Shown here: in pieces, positions 27,975 to 36,893 of the stretch
Layout: every line of letters begins with the position of its first letter
How positions within the stretch are numbered: position 1 is the stretch's first letter
DNA from: Mycolicibacterium sp. P1-5
GTDB lineage: Bacteria > Actinomycetota > Actinomycetes > Mycobacteriales > Mycobacteriaceae
Assembly: GCF_008329565.1 (NCBI RefSeq)
Contig: NZ_NPKT01000008.1
Coordinates: 124,001-188,000 of the forward strand
Length of the DNA: 64,000 nucleotides
Reading direction: 5' to 3'
Notes under the pieces: generated by a model
What the model saw: the letters and a program-made list of their open reading frames with translations, nothing else
Database searches by the model: none
What the model was told of the DNA's origin: nothing
Program-made: the position numbers and the translations under genes

Positions 27975-29285
27975 TCAACCCGGGCGTCGGCCGATCACCT
28001 CCAACGCAATTTCGCGGCTGGGCCTCGTCGCGATCCCTCGAGGCACGGCCCGTGGCGGCCGCCCACCACGCACAGGCGCGAGATCAAGTGTCTTCATGAT
28101 GGTGCCGATCGCAACCGCCAGCTCGTTGTGCGCGAAGGTCGCACCGATGCAACGGCGGTAACCCCCGCCGAACGGCGCGTACTGGAACGGTGACGGTCTG
28201 GCGTCCAGGAACCGATCGGGGTTGAAACGGTCCGGCTGAACCCATACCTCGGGGTTGAAATGCAATGCGGGCAGCGCAATTCCCACCACATCACCGGGCT
28301 TGCAGGAAACACCGGCGACTGTCAGTGGCCCGGTGAGCCTGCGCAGGACGATCGGCACCGTCGGATGCATGCGCAGGGTTTCCTGGATCACCGCGCCGAG
28401 GTAAGGCAGCGTGGCGATCTCTGCAGGCGTGCTGACATCGGCCAGCTCGTCGAGAACTCGCGCACGAACGTTCTCGTCGCGGTGGATGTGGTAAAGCGCC
28501 CACGCCAACGACGTCGAACTGGTCTCGTGCCCGGCGGCCAGCATCGTCCGCAGTTGGTCACGCAGAACCTCGCCGCTGAGGCTGTTGCCCTCGTCGTCGG
28601 TGGCGCCGAGAATCAGGTCAAGCACATCGCCGTCACGCCCACCGCTGCGCCTGCGCTCATCGATCTGTTCGGACAGCAATTCGTTTAGCTGAGCGCGAAA
28701 CGCGACCAGCCGGGCCCACGGCCCCCGGCCCGCGATATCTCGGCGCAGCCAGGGAACCAGCATCAGCGCCGCCCCACCGGTCCGCATCAATTGCGTTGTC
28801 ACTCTGGCGAACTCGTCACGGCGGCCACGATCGGTTACGCCGAATACCACCCGAATCACCACATCCAGAGTGATGGCCTGAGCCGTTCGACCGACGAGGA
28901 GGCGATCTCCGGGCCGCGACGCCGCGATCTCCTGCGCGGTGGCCTCGGCGATCAGATCGACGTAGTGGCGCATGGCTTCGCCGCGAAATGGTGGCGTCAG
29001 GACACTGCGTGCCCGGCGATGCGCCTCACCGGACAACAGGATCAGCGAATTGGGGCCGACGACCGGCTCGATCGGATTGGGCAGCGGTGCCTGACACAGC
29101 GCCCCGGGTGCGGTCAGTATGTCCCGGGCACCGTCGGCCGATGAGAAGAACAGCACCTCACCGAGCCCCGGAAAGCGCACCGGAAACGGCGCACCGTCGG
29201 CCGCATGGCGCCGGAAAAATGCCTCCGGGTCGACGCCCGCCCACGCGGCACGCCCAAGTGCAAGCGCCGTGGCCACGAGCCTCAC
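27975..29285 (-). CDS. Cytochrome P450
   Basis: 436 aa. P450 landmarks are the I-helix AGHETSSTSLAW, the K-helix ETLRMHP with the ExxR pair, the PERF-like QPDRFNPDRFLDAR, and the haem-ligand loop FGGGYRRCIGATFAHNELAV. It resembles the mycobacterial CYP135/CYP138 group by eye. The GTG start at 29285 overlaps the stop of the upstream methyltransferase gene (GTGA), so it is translated as part of the cluster. It probably hydroxylates or otherwise oxidises the fatty-acid-derived product built by the upstream FAAL/ACP/KAS set. The substrate is inferred only from context. Confidence 0.93.
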   Translation of the reverse strand: MRLVATALALGRAAWAGVDPEAFFRRHAADGAPFPVRFPGLGEVLFFSSADGARDILTAPGALCQAPLPNPIEPVVGPNSLILLSGEAHRRARSVLTPPFRGEAMRHYVDLIAEATAQEIAASRPGDRLLVGRTAQAITLDVVIRVVFGVTDRGRRDEFARVTTQLMRTGGAALMLVPWLRRDIAGRGPWARLVAFRAQLNELLSEQIDERRRSGGRDGDVLDLILGATDDEGNSLSGEVLRDQLRTMLAAGHETSSTSLAWALYHIHRDENVRARVLDELADVSTPAEIATLPYLGAVIQETLRMHPTVPIVLRRLTGPLTVAGVSCKPGDVVGIALPALHFNPEVWVQPDRFNPDRFLDARPSPFQYAPFGGGYRRCIGATFAHNELAVAIGTIMKTLDLAPVRGGRPPRAVPRGIATRPSREIALEVIGRRPG

Positions 29286-30013
29286 GTGCGGCGCGCCACG
29301 ACAACCTGATTACGGCCAAGGCGGCTGAACTCCAGGGCGATCGCTGGATCGGCGTACGCGGCCAGCGTTCGGAAAGCCGAGGGGCTGTAGGCCCGCAACG
29401 AACTGATCAGCCCATCGTGGGCGAACGGCAGCAATACGAACGGCAGCATCGAGGCCAACCGCAAGACGTGCACCGAAGCCGGGGGCCGAAACAGATCACA
29501 CACGAGCAGCGTGTCGGCGACGCGGGTTCCTTCGGCCAGCACGCGTGCGGCCTGAGCCGGGGGCAGGTGATGAAACGACAGCGCGAACAACGCCAAATCG
29601 TAGGAGCTGTCGGGGGCGTCGATGTCGGTGGCGTCGACCTGGCGGACAACGACCCGCGGATCACTGCCCAGATCACCGGCGGCGATGTTGGCCACCGACA
29701 CGGGGTCGACGTCGGTGACCGTAATGTGCGCGGTGGGGCGCAGTTTCAGCAAGGTCCGCGACAGCGCCCCATGGCCGGCCCCCAATTCCAGGATCCTCGG
29801 CTGCTCGACATCGGCGACCAGAGGCAGGGCCCGGGCCGCGAAATGGTCGTGGTCGCGCAGGATCCGGCCCATCCAGTCCAGCGACCAGATCACCTGTCGC
29901 TTCACCCGCTCATCGACATCATCGCGGTCCAGGTACTCCGGTCGTTCGGTCTGTAATCGCCGATCGAGCCAGGAAGCGCCGAACCCGGCGCGCGGCATGG
30001 CCGCGATGTCCAT
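29282..30013 (-). CDS. Class I SAM-dependent methyltransferase
   Basis: 243 aa with a Rossmann SAM-binding core: ILELGAGHGALSRTLLKLRP (motif I), VTDVDPVSVANIA (motif II Asp) and DLALFALSFHHLPPAQAARVLAEG (motif post II). A C-terminal helical segment (VLRLASMLPFVLLPFAHDGLISSLRAYSP) is hydrophobic and may contact a lipid substrate. It starts one base after the O-methyltransferase stop and overlaps the P450 gene. As one of two methyltransferases in the cluster it is a tailoring enzyme; the atom methylated cannot be told. Confidence 0.88.
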   Translation of the reverse strand: MDIAAMPRAGFGASWLDRRLQTERPEYLDRDDVDERVKRQVIWSLDWMGRILRDHDHFAARALPLVADVEQPRILELGAGHGALSRTLLKLRPTAHITVTDVDPVSVANIAAGDLGSDPRVVVRQVDATDIDAPDSSYDLALFALSFHHLPPAQAARVLAEGTRVADTLLVCDLFRPPASVHVLRLASMLPFVLLPFAHDGLISSLRAYSPSAFRTLAAYADPAIALEFSRLGRNQVVVARRT

Positions 30014-30014
30014 C

Positions 30015-31118
30015 TCAGTCTCCCTGGCTCGGTGCCGCTTCGCCGAAAGCGACGGCCTCCACCACGCTGAGCGGCGACGCGGTCGGAACCACTCGTGTCA
30101 TCCGGAAGCCCGCTTGCGCTAACAGAGTCCGGTACTCATCGGCGGTCCGCTCGCGCGAGCCGAGGTTCAGCAACATCTCCAGGTCCACCCAGTTCTCCGG
30201 GCCGTCGCGGCCGTTGTCGCGGACGACCATCTCGACGAGCAGTACGGTGGCCCCCGGCCCGGCCGCGGACCGGACGTTGCGCAGGATCTGTAGCGCCTTA
30301 TCGTCGGCCCAGTCGTGGATGATGTTCTTCAGCAGATAGGCGTCACCACCAACTGGAACATGGTCGAAGAAAGACCCCTCCACGATCGTCACCCGATTCG
30401 CGACGTCCCTGATGCGCAGTAACTCCGGGGCGCCCTCGACGACCCGGGCCACATCGTAGAGGACACCCCTCGAGTCAGGTGCCGTCGCCAGGATGGCCGC
30501 CAGCATCGCGCCCTGTCCCCCACCCACGTCCACGATGGTGTGGTGGGCGGCGAAGTCGTAGCTGGCCACCACCACGGCCAGCGTCATCTGGGCGAGACTC
30601 GTCATGGTCTGGTCGAAAAGGTCGGCGTGCTCCGGTATTTCGATGAGGTAGTCGAATCCGTCCATGCCGCGTAACGCGGGGACGATCGACTCACCGGTTC
30701 GAACCGAGTCCGTCAACAGGGTCCAGCGCTCACGCTGCTCCTGCGAGCCCTGGAACATCGCTGCCCCCTTCAGCGAAATCGGCGCGTCGGAGCGCAGGGT
30801 GTCGGCAAGAGAATTGAGTGCGTATCGGCCGTCGCGGCGGCGACGGAAGATACCCCGGCCGATCAGCGCCCGCATCAGCCGCCGCAACGCGTCGGGGTGC
30901 GCACCCACCCGCGCTGCCAGATCGTCGATACGCAATGGCCCGTCGGCGAGCGCGTCGGCGACACCCAGCTGAGCGGCCGTGGTGATCGCCTGCGCCGGCC
31001 AGCCAGACACCACCAACTCCATCATCGCCATGGGCGCCGGCAACATCCGTTGGTGAAGCAGCAGCAGGTGATGGCGGGCCCACTCGACGGCGCGAGCCAG
31101 CCTTGCCGGGGGCACCAT
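30015..31118 (-). CDS. O-methyltransferase (hydroxyindole/caffeic-acid OMT-like)
   Basis: 367 aa from the ATG at 31118, set by TAGGAG immediately upstream; an ATG at 31163 would overlap the MmpL gene. An N-terminal winged-helix dimerisation domain (ELVVSGWPAQAITTAAQLGVADALADGPLRIDDLAARVGAHPDALRRLMRAL) precedes the SAM domain with IVDVGGGQGAMLAAILATAP, and the catalytic His region is NIIHDWADDKALQILRNV. These fit the Methyltransf_2 family, which methylates hydroxyl groups on aromatic or polyketide compounds. In the cluster it follows the transporter gene by 7 bases. The presence of a phenolic/enolic OMT beside an SRPBCC gene hints at a cyclised product. Confidence 0.9.
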   Translation of the reverse strand: MVPPARLARAVEWARHHLLLLHQRMLPAPMAMMELVVSGWPAQAITTAAQLGVADALADGPLRIDDLAARVGAHPDALRRLMRALIGRGIFRRRRDGRYALNSLADTLRSDAPISLKGAAMFQGSQEQRERWTLLTDSVRTGESIVPALRGMDGFDYLIEIPEHADLFDQTMTSLAQMTLAVVVASYDFAAHHTIVDVGGGQGAMLAAILATAPDSRGVLYDVARVVEGAPELLRIRDVANRVTIVEGSFFDHVPVGGDAYLLKNIIHDWADDKALQILRNVRSAAGPGATVLLVEMVVRDNGRDGPENWVDLEMLLNLGSRERTADEYRTLLAQAGFRMTRVVPTASPLSVVEAVAFGEAAPSQGD

Positions 31119-31125
31119 GGCACTC

Positions 31126-33360
31126 CTACGCATGGAACGCCTCACCAATGCCGACTCGTCCATACAAGCGGGCCAACGGCTTTGGCGCCCACCAGTTGAA
31201 CCGGCCCATCAAGTGCATGAAGGCAGGCACCAGCAGGACCCGTACAAGGGTGGCGTCCGCGAGAATCGCCAGTGTGAGGCCGACGCCCAGCATCCGCAGG
31301 AAGGACACCTCAGCACCGGACAGCGCCGCAAACGTGATCGCCATGATGAGCGCCGCGGCGGTGATCACCCGCGCGGTGTGCGCAAGTCCCAGCGCGACGC
31401 TTCTGTCGTTGTCGGCGGCCGTCTTGCCGCTCGCCAGCCAGAACTCCCGGATGCGCGACACCAGGAACACCTCGTAATCCATCGACAACCCGAAGGCGAT
31501 GCAGAACAAGAGGACCGGAATGCTGATCGCCAGGGTGCCTGTCGATGTAGTGCCCAGGGCGCCGAGGTTGCCGTCCTGGAAGATCCACACCAGCGCACCG
31601 AATGCGGCTGTCAACGACAAAACATTGAGTAGCAACGCCTTGAGCGGCACCACCACGCTCCCGGTCATCAGGAACAGCAGCACGAACGTGATCCCGGCGA
31701 TGATCGCCAGAACCATCCCCAGCCGGGATGCGATGGCACTGGCGGTGTCTCGGTTGACCGCAGCGGTACCACCGATCAACACCGGCCGCCCCGCCGGTGT
31801 GGGAACGGCCTGCAGCTGATCGAGCTGCGTCTCAGATGCTCGGGAATACAGCGGTGCAATGCTGGTGACGGTCAGGAACGCGCTGCCGTTCGCGATCGCG
31901 GTGGCCGCCGTCGGAGGACCAACGGATCTGCCGCCGACGAATGTAACGCCGGGCGACGACACGGATGACACACCGGATACCCCCGACAGCGCAGCGGCGT
32001 AGTCGTCGAGCTGTGCCGGACTGACACCGCCCAGATCCGGTATGACGACGGTGAGGTTCTTGGCCAGGTCGGCACCGAACTGGGTGCGGAGTTGGTCGCC
32101 GACCACATGCGCCGAACTCGACGTCGGCAAGACCCGGTCGTCGGGTACTCCCCACTTGACGCCCAAGAACGGGGCGCCGAGCATCAACAGCAGCGCGACG
32201 ATCGCGACACCGACCACGACCGCCCTGCGCATCGAAAAAACCGCCGCTCGATACCACGGGCTGTCTTCCACCGGGCGTACAGCCGCGACAGGGCGCCGCA
32301 GCCAACGACGCAGATCCAGCGAGTCGAGCCGGTCACCGAGCAACACGATGGCCGCGGGTGTCATGAAAATCGCAGCGAGAGAGGCGAACGCGACGACCGC
32401 GACACCTGCGTAGCCGAATGACTTGAGGGTATAGATCGGGAAGAGCACCATCGCCGACATCGACAGCGCGACCGTCATGGCGGAGAACAACACGGTCCGG
32501 CCGGCGGAGGCCATGGTGCGCATCAGGGCGTCGTCGCGGCTCGTTCCACTCGCCAGTTCGTCACGGAACCGGCTCAGCAGGAGCAGCGTGTAGTCGATCG
32601 CCAGCGCAAGCCCCAGTGCCACAGCGAGATTGAGCGCGAAGATCGAGACGTCGGTGGCGAAGGTGATCACGTGCAGCACCGCCATCGCACCGAAGATCGC
32701 TACGGCGCCCACCGCCAGCGGCAGCAGGGCCGCGACCAGACCGCCGAACACCCAGACCAACACCAGGAAGCTCAATGGAATCGCAACGCCCTCCATGATC
32801 TTCAGGTCTTTTTCGCTCTGCTGGTTGATCTGCAGCATCATCGCCGACTCGCCACCGGCCAGCACGGTCACACCGTCGCGGTCGTGGACGACCTTGTCGA
32901 TCAGTACGCCGGCATTCTTCGGTGCGGCGCTGTCACCGCCGGTGACACCGGCCACGATGACACCGACCCTGCCGTCCTTACTGATCAGCGATGGCGCTGC
33001 GGACGGCGGAGCAGTCCACGGCGAGGTGACGGTGGCCACCGTGGGCGATTCGGCGAGCGTCTTGACGATCTCGGTCCCCGCCGTGCGCGCCGCGGGGGAA
33101 TTGACGCCAGCAGGTGAGCTGACGGTGATCAGCAGAGGCATGTCGCCCTGCCCGAAAGTGCTCGCCAGCAGAGCCTTCACTTGCGACGACTGGGCGCCGG
33201 GATCGGTGAGGCCGCCCGCGGACAGCCGCGCCGCCACCGGAATACCGAACGCCGCGGTACCGACGACGACGAGCAACGCGAGCGCCATCATTCGTCTGGG
33301 AGCACGAGTCGCAAGACGGGCGATTCCTGCTAACACGGCGACAGAGTTCCCGCCAGCCAT
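31126..33360 (-). CDS. MmpL/RND-family lipid transporter
   Basis: 744 aa with the two-fold MMPL layout: TM1, an external domain of about 150 residues, TM2-6 (including LALAIDYTLLLLSRFRDELASG with the Asp-Tyr proton relay), a second external domain, then TM7-12 with IAFGLSMDYEVFLVSRIREFW. A GTG at 33336, overlapping the FAAL stop, is an alternative start; the ATG at 33360 overlaps the FAAL gene by 31 bases. MmpL proteins export acyl-lipid products made by adjacent FAAL/PKS genes (as for PDIM, sulfolipid and glycopeptidolipid). This one is therefore the probable exporter of the cluster product. Confidence 0.94.
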   Translation of the reverse strand: MAGGNSVAVLAGIARLATRAPRRMMALALLVVVGTAAFGIPVAARLSAGGLTDPGAQSSQVKALLASTFGQGDMPLLITVSSPAGVNSPAARTAGTEIVKTLAESPTVATVTSPWTAPPSAAPSLISKDGRVGVIVAGVTGGDSAAPKNAGVLIDKVVHDRDGVTVLAGGESAMMLQINQQSEKDLKIMEGVAIPLSFLVLVWVFGGLVAALLPLAVGAVAIFGAMAVLHVITFATDVSIFALNLAVALGLALAIDYTLLLLSRFRDELASGTSRDDALMRTMASAGRTVLFSAMTVALSMSAMVLFPIYTLKSFGYAGVAVVAFASLAAIFMTPAAIVLLGDRLDSLDLRRWLRRPVAAVRPVEDSPWYRAAVFSMRRAVVVGVAIVALLLMLGAPFLGVKWGVPDDRVLPTSSSAHVVGDQLRTQFGADLAKNLTVVIPDLGGVSPAQLDDYAAALSGVSGVSSVSSPGVTFVGGRSVGPPTAATAIANGSAFLTVTSIAPLYSRASETQLDQLQAVPTPAGRPVLIGGTAAVNRDTASAIASRLGMVLAIIAGITFVLLFLMTGSVVVPLKALLLNVLSLTAAFGALVWIFQDGNLGALGTTSTGTLAISIPVLLFCIAFGLSMDYEVFLVSRIREFWLASGKTAADNDRSVALGLAHTARVITAAALIMAITFAALSGAEVSFLRMLGVGLTLAILADATLVRVLLVPAFMHLMGRFNWWAPKPLARLYGRVGIGEAFHA

Positions 33361-34940
33361 TGGGAACGCGCTTCGAGGCGGCGCATCTTCCCGCTCGACG
33401 TCCGCGGCAATGTTCCCGGCGCCAACAGCTCGACGTGTCCGACGGCAATCCCGGTGTGCTGCAATACCCGTGCCGCGACCTCACTCGCGAGCCCGTCGGG
33501 TGCGTCGGCGGTGGTCTCGACCAGCATCGCCAGCGCCTCGTCCTCCGCGCCTGCGGGCAGGTACCCCACCGCAACCGCGCATCCGGTACGGACACCGGTC
33601 AGCCCGTCGAGTGCCGCCTCGAAATCCTGCGGCGCGTGGTTGGCGCCCCGGATGATCACCGTCTCCTTGGTGCGACCACACAGGAAAAGCTCACCGTCGT
33701 AGACGAATCCGAGGTCACCGGCGTCCAGCCAGCCGTTGGTCAGTGTCTGCCCGGTGAGGTCCTCGCGCCCGAAGTAACCGGACATCACGCTGGGTCCGTG
33801 AACGAAGATGTGCCCTACCTCGCCGTCGGGCAACCGCCGGGAATCCTCACCGCGGATCTCCACGTGGACGCCGGCCAGCGGACGGCCCGTGCTAACCAGT
33901 TCTCTGTCGCCGAGTTCGAAAGTTCGAAACGCAGTGCCCGGTGGCTTGAATGTCACCGCCAACGAGGCCTCGGCCAGGCCGTAAACCGGGGTGAAAGCCT
34001 GCGGATCGAATCCCCACGGCCCGAAACGCCCACTGAATCGCCGCTGAGCGTCCGCGCCGGCCAGCTCGGCGCCGTTCAGGCACAGCCGCCACGAACTCAG
34101 GTCCACCCCGGCGAGTTCGTCATCACGAATCCGCTTGACGCACAGACCGAAGGCGAAGTTCGGCGCAGCGGTGACGGTTCCGCGGTGCCGAGAGATGGCG
34201 CGCAACCACGCCGCCGGTACGGCCAGGAACAACTCGGGCGGCAGCAACACCAGCGGTCGCGGAAGGTAGAACGCCGTCAGCAGGTTCCCGATCAACCCCA
34301 TGTCGTGGTACAGCGGCAGCCAGGTGACACCGACCTGATCGGGCATGCCGGCCGCGGTGAAGTAGTCCGCAATCGCCGCGAGGTTGTACAGCAGATTGCG
34401 ATGGGTGAGCGCGACCGGTTTGGGGTCATGTGTCGTCCCCGAGGAGAACTGGATCAGGGCAACATCATCGGCTGACACATCGATGTCACGGTATTCCGTC
34501 CCAGCGAGTTCGGCAGCCGTGCGACACCGTGCCCCGACAGCCTCGAGCAGCGGACGAATTCGGTCCTCGGTGACCACCAGCACAGCCTGAACCGCTCGCA
34601 GCATCGCGGCGGTGCGCTGCCGGTACTCGTCGAGCTTGCCCAGTCGCACCGGCGGATACAACGGCACCGGGATGGCACCCGCGTAAAGGACGCCGAAGAA
34701 GCAGGCGACGAATTCTGGACCGGTGGGGAGCACCAAGGCCACACGGTCACCGGGCCGGACACCGGCGCGGGCCAACCCGACTGCGGCTTGACGCGCATGT
34801 CGGCGGATATCGGCCATCGGGACTTCGGTGTCGATCTCGCTGCGGTCGACGAAGAACAGGCTCTGGCCGCTGAGTGCTGCGGCATCGAGCATCTCGATCA
34901 GCGTGTCGAACTTCGGCCGGATCGCCGGGGCGCCCTTCAT
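33330..34940 (-). CDS. Fatty-acyl-AMP ligase (FAAL)
   Basis: 536 aa ANL-superfamily enzyme with FAAL rather than CoA-ligase hallmarks: AIPVPLYPPVRLGKLDEYRQR, IQFSSGTTHDPKPVALTHRNL, and WLPLYHDMGLIGNLLTAFYLP. The C-terminal catalytic domain has RGANHAPQDFEAALDG and the Lys-bearing tail LPRTSSGKMRRLEAR. FAALs make acyl-adenylates and hand the acyl chain to an ACP, here the adjacent ACP gene, whose stop overlaps this start (ATGA). The enzyme is slightly shorter than PKS-associated FadD proteins (about 580). It is the activation step of the cluster. Confidence 0.93.
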   Translation of the reverse strand: MKGAPAIRPKFDTLIEMLDAAALSGQSLFFVDRSEIDTEVPMADIRRHARQAAVGLARAGVRPGDRVALVLPTGPEFVACFFGVLYAGAIPVPLYPPVRLGKLDEYRQRTAAMLRAVQAVLVVTEDRIRPLLEAVGARCRTAAELAGTEYRDIDVSADDVALIQFSSGTTHDPKPVALTHRNLLYNLAAIADYFTAAGMPDQVGVTWLPLYHDMGLIGNLLTAFYLPRPLVLLPPELFLAVPAAWLRAISRHRGTVTAAPNFAFGLCVKRIRDDELAGVDLSSWRLCLNGAELAGADAQRRFSGRFGPWGFDPQAFTPVYGLAEASLAVTFKPPGTAFRTFELGDRELVSTGRPLAGVHVEIRGEDSRRLPDGEVGHIFVHGPSVMSGYFGREDLTGQTLTNGWLDAGDLGFVYDGELFLCGRTKETVIIRGANHAPQDFEAALDGLTGVRTGCAVAVGYLPAGAEDEALAMLVETTADAPDGLASEVAARVLQHTGIAVGHVELLAPGTLPRTSSGKMRRLEARSQWLAGTLSPC

Positions 34941-35206
34941 GGCCGCTCCTGGATGCGGCGCAGCACCAGGCGGCCCAGGTCACCGACCGTACGCAGATCG
35001 TCACCGTCCTCGGCGTCCAAGTCGATGTCGTAGCGCGCTTCGATCCGGAAGACCAGCGACAGCACGCGTGCAGAATCCATTCCGGCGTCCTGAAGTCCCG
35101 ACTCAGCGGTCAAGTCGGTGGCGCTGTCGGTTTCGGCCTCGACCAGCGCAATGATGTCGTCGATGACGTCACTCATCGTCGTCTGCGGTCCGCCTGCTGC
35201 CGTCAT
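34937..35206 (-). CDS. Acyl carrier protein
   Basis: 89 aa from the ATG at 35206, which overlaps the KAS III-like gene's stop (ATGA); an ATG at 35176 (MSDVIDDI) is also possible. The four-helix ACP pattern is clear: SDVIDDIIALVEAETDSATDL, then the phosphopantetheine site GMDSARVLSLVFRIEARYDIDL with Ser45, and GDDLRTVGDLGRLVLRRI. It is acidic. It is the carrier loaded by the FAAL gene immediately downstream, and presumably the partner of the KAS III-like enzyme upstream. Confidence 0.93.
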   Translation of the reverse strand: MTAAGGPQTTMSDVIDDIIALVEAETDSATDLTAESGLQDAGMDSARVLSLVFRIEARYDIDLDAEDGDDLRTVGDLGRLVLRRIQERP

Positions 35207-36225
35207 CTTCGGGCTCCGCCCCACTGGACGGCGGCGGCGCCCGCGAAGTCTCCCGCGTGCGCGAAGCCGGCCATCATCACGATGTCACCGGCGCCGATCT
35301 GGCCGTCGACGACAGCGGCCTCCAAGTTCATCGGAATGGCGACCGCGAACAGGTTGCCGCACTCGTGGAACGTATCGCGATGCCGCCCCGGCGAAATGCC
35401 CAGCGCCTCATTCCAATTCCGCAATAGCAGCCGGTTCGGCTGGTTGGTGACGAGAAGGTCGAGGTCGCCGGGCTTCACGCCGATTCGGTCGCACACCGCA
35501 CGCACAACCTGCGGCACCTGCCGGTTGCCGCGGGCGAGAACCTTGATGATCTTGCCCTCGTTGAATCCGACATAGCCTTGTCCGGGCCCGGCTTCCCACC
35601 ACCGCCGCGCAGGATCGGCGGCCAGGGTCATGTCGGTGGCATGTTCGCCGAAGTAACGGCATTCGATGTCGAGCACCGGCGAGGTGTCCGACAGGGTGAC
35701 CAGTCCGACGGCCGCCCCGTCGCCGGGAACCGACGCCTGGGCGAGCTTGCGCACTTGGTCCTGCTCGAAGATCTTGCCTGCGGCGTTCTGCGCGACCGCG
35801 ATCAGCGCCGTCCTCCCGGCGCCGCCGGTCAGCAGCTGCCGAGCGAGTTTGAGCATCAACACAAACGCCGCACAGCCGCCGTTGTGGACGTCGACGATCC
35901 ACTCGGGATCGATGCCCAGGCGCTTCGCGACCTCGCCACCGGCACCAAGGATGGGCAGATCGGGCAGCTGCGAGTGAGTGAGCAGCACATCGACGTCATC
36001 GAGTACCTGCGGCCCATGACGGTCGACCAAAGCGGCGACCGCGCGCTGGATCATGTCCACGTTGGACTCGTCGCCGGCGGCATGGTGGCGGTACTCCGGC
36101 GGGCGGAACATCGCGTTGTCCCGCAGGTGGTCGTCGCCGCTGTACTGGGTGTACCACTCTGCGGGAACACGGTTTTCGGGCAGGTAGGTGGCAACGTCGA
36201 TCAGGCTGACCGTGGGCTGGCTCAT
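35203..36225 (-). CDS. 3-oxoacyl-ACP synthase III-like (KAS III/thiolase fold), altered triad
   Basis: 340 aa, the normal FabH length. The nucleophile is C118 in VDVHNGGCAAFVLML, and the catalytic Asn is N291 in FHECGNLFAVAIP. The catalytic His of FabH (E. coli H244, HQAN) corresponds to N261 in TNQPNRLLL, exactly 30 residues before N291 as in E. coli (244 to 274). So the triad reads Cys-Asn-Asn. Decarboxylative condensation would be impaired; an acyl-transfer, CerJ-like or other reaction is possible. It overlaps the ACP gene and the SRPBCC gene by 4 bases on each side, marking a single operon. Confidence 0.88.
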   Translation of the reverse strand: MSQPTVSLIDVATYLPENRVPAEWYTQYSGDDHLRDNAMFRPPEYRHHAAGDESNVDMIQRAVAALVDRHGPQVLDDVDVLLTHSQLPDLPILGAGGEVAKRLGIDPEWIVDVHNGGCAAFVLMLKLARQLLTGGAGRTALIAVAQNAAGKIFEQDQVRKLAQASVPGDGAAVGLVTLSDTSPVLDIECRYFGEHATDMTLAADPARRWWEAGPGQGYVGFNEGKIIKVLARGNRQVPQVVRAVCDRIGVKPGDLDLLVTNQPNRLLLRNWNEALGISPGRHRDTFHECGNLFAVAIPMNLEAAVVDGQIGAGDIVMMAGFAHAGDFAGAAAVQWGGARR

Positions 36226-36893
36226 GACTCACGCATCCAGTCCGGGGTGATCGGCAGCCCGTTGCGGTGGCGATACTCGGCAATTGCCTTCAGGTTCTTC
36301 AACTCCAGAAGGTGCCCGGCGCCGAACATGTCCCAGAAGTCACCCACCCAGACCGGTCGCTCCGGCGGACCGGCTTGCGGATACGGGTTGTCGTCATAGA
36401 ACGGGTGGTGGCAGTTGGTCCACAACACCACCGAGCCCGGTTTGTTGAAGACCGTCTGCGCGTCCACGACCCGCATCAGGTAGACCATCCACAGGTGCCG
36501 CCCCTGATCCCAGGCGCAGTGATAGTCCACCGTGCGGGCTTCGCGATTGGCGACGGTGCGGGTGTAGATCTCGGTTTCGGTGCCCAGCCGATCGTAGGCC
36601 AGCCACAGGCCGTCCTCCTCGGTGGGAGTGAAACCCCTGAGACTGTAGGTCCATTCCTCCAGCGAGCGGCTGTCAGCCAAGTAGTCGAACAGCTCATCGG
36701 GCGGGCAGTCGATGAAGTCGTTGACCGTGCAGTACTCACCGAACACCTCGTCGTGCGGATAGACCGCGTGGATCATCTCCATGAGGACCGGAGTCGCCGT
36801 TTCCCTGGGCGACGTCTCGATGCGCATCAGCCCCGGAATCGGTTCTGGACCACCGTGGTGTGCGGTGATGTCCTCGAGCGCAGGTAGTGTCAT
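36222..36893 (-). CDS. SRPBCC/START-like protein of the biosynthetic cluster
   Basis: 223 aa, soluble. The middle part (YCTVNDFIDCPPDELFDYLADSRSLEEWTYSLRGFTP and DYHCAWDQGRHLWMVYLMRVVDAQTVF) follows the SRPBCC helix-grip pattern of ligand-binding proteins and polyketide cyclases. The C-terminal part is longer than usual and rich in Trp, His and Tyr (WTNCHHPFYDDNPYP, WVGDFWDMFGAGHLLELKNLKAIAEYRHR). Its start overlaps the ThDP-enzyme stop by one base, and its stop overlaps the KAS gene. A cyclase/aromatase or carrier function is inferred from neighbours; the fold call is moderate. Confidence 0.7.
   Translation of the reverse strand: MTLPALEDITAHHGGPEPIPGLMRIETSPRETATPVLMEMIHAVYPHDEVFGEYCTVNDFIDCPPDELFDYLADSRSLEEWTYSLRGFTPTEEDGLWLAYDRLGTETEIYTRTVANREARTVDYHCAWDQGRHLWMVYLMRVVDAQTVFNKPGSVVLWTNCHHPFYDDNPYPQAGPPERPVWVGDFWDMFGAGHLLELKNLKAIAEYRHRNGLPITPDWMRES

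Noticed and set aside
33360..34475. 371-residue plus-strand open frame antisense to the FAAL gene
   Set aside because: Shadow frame; the minus strand has all FAAL motifs.
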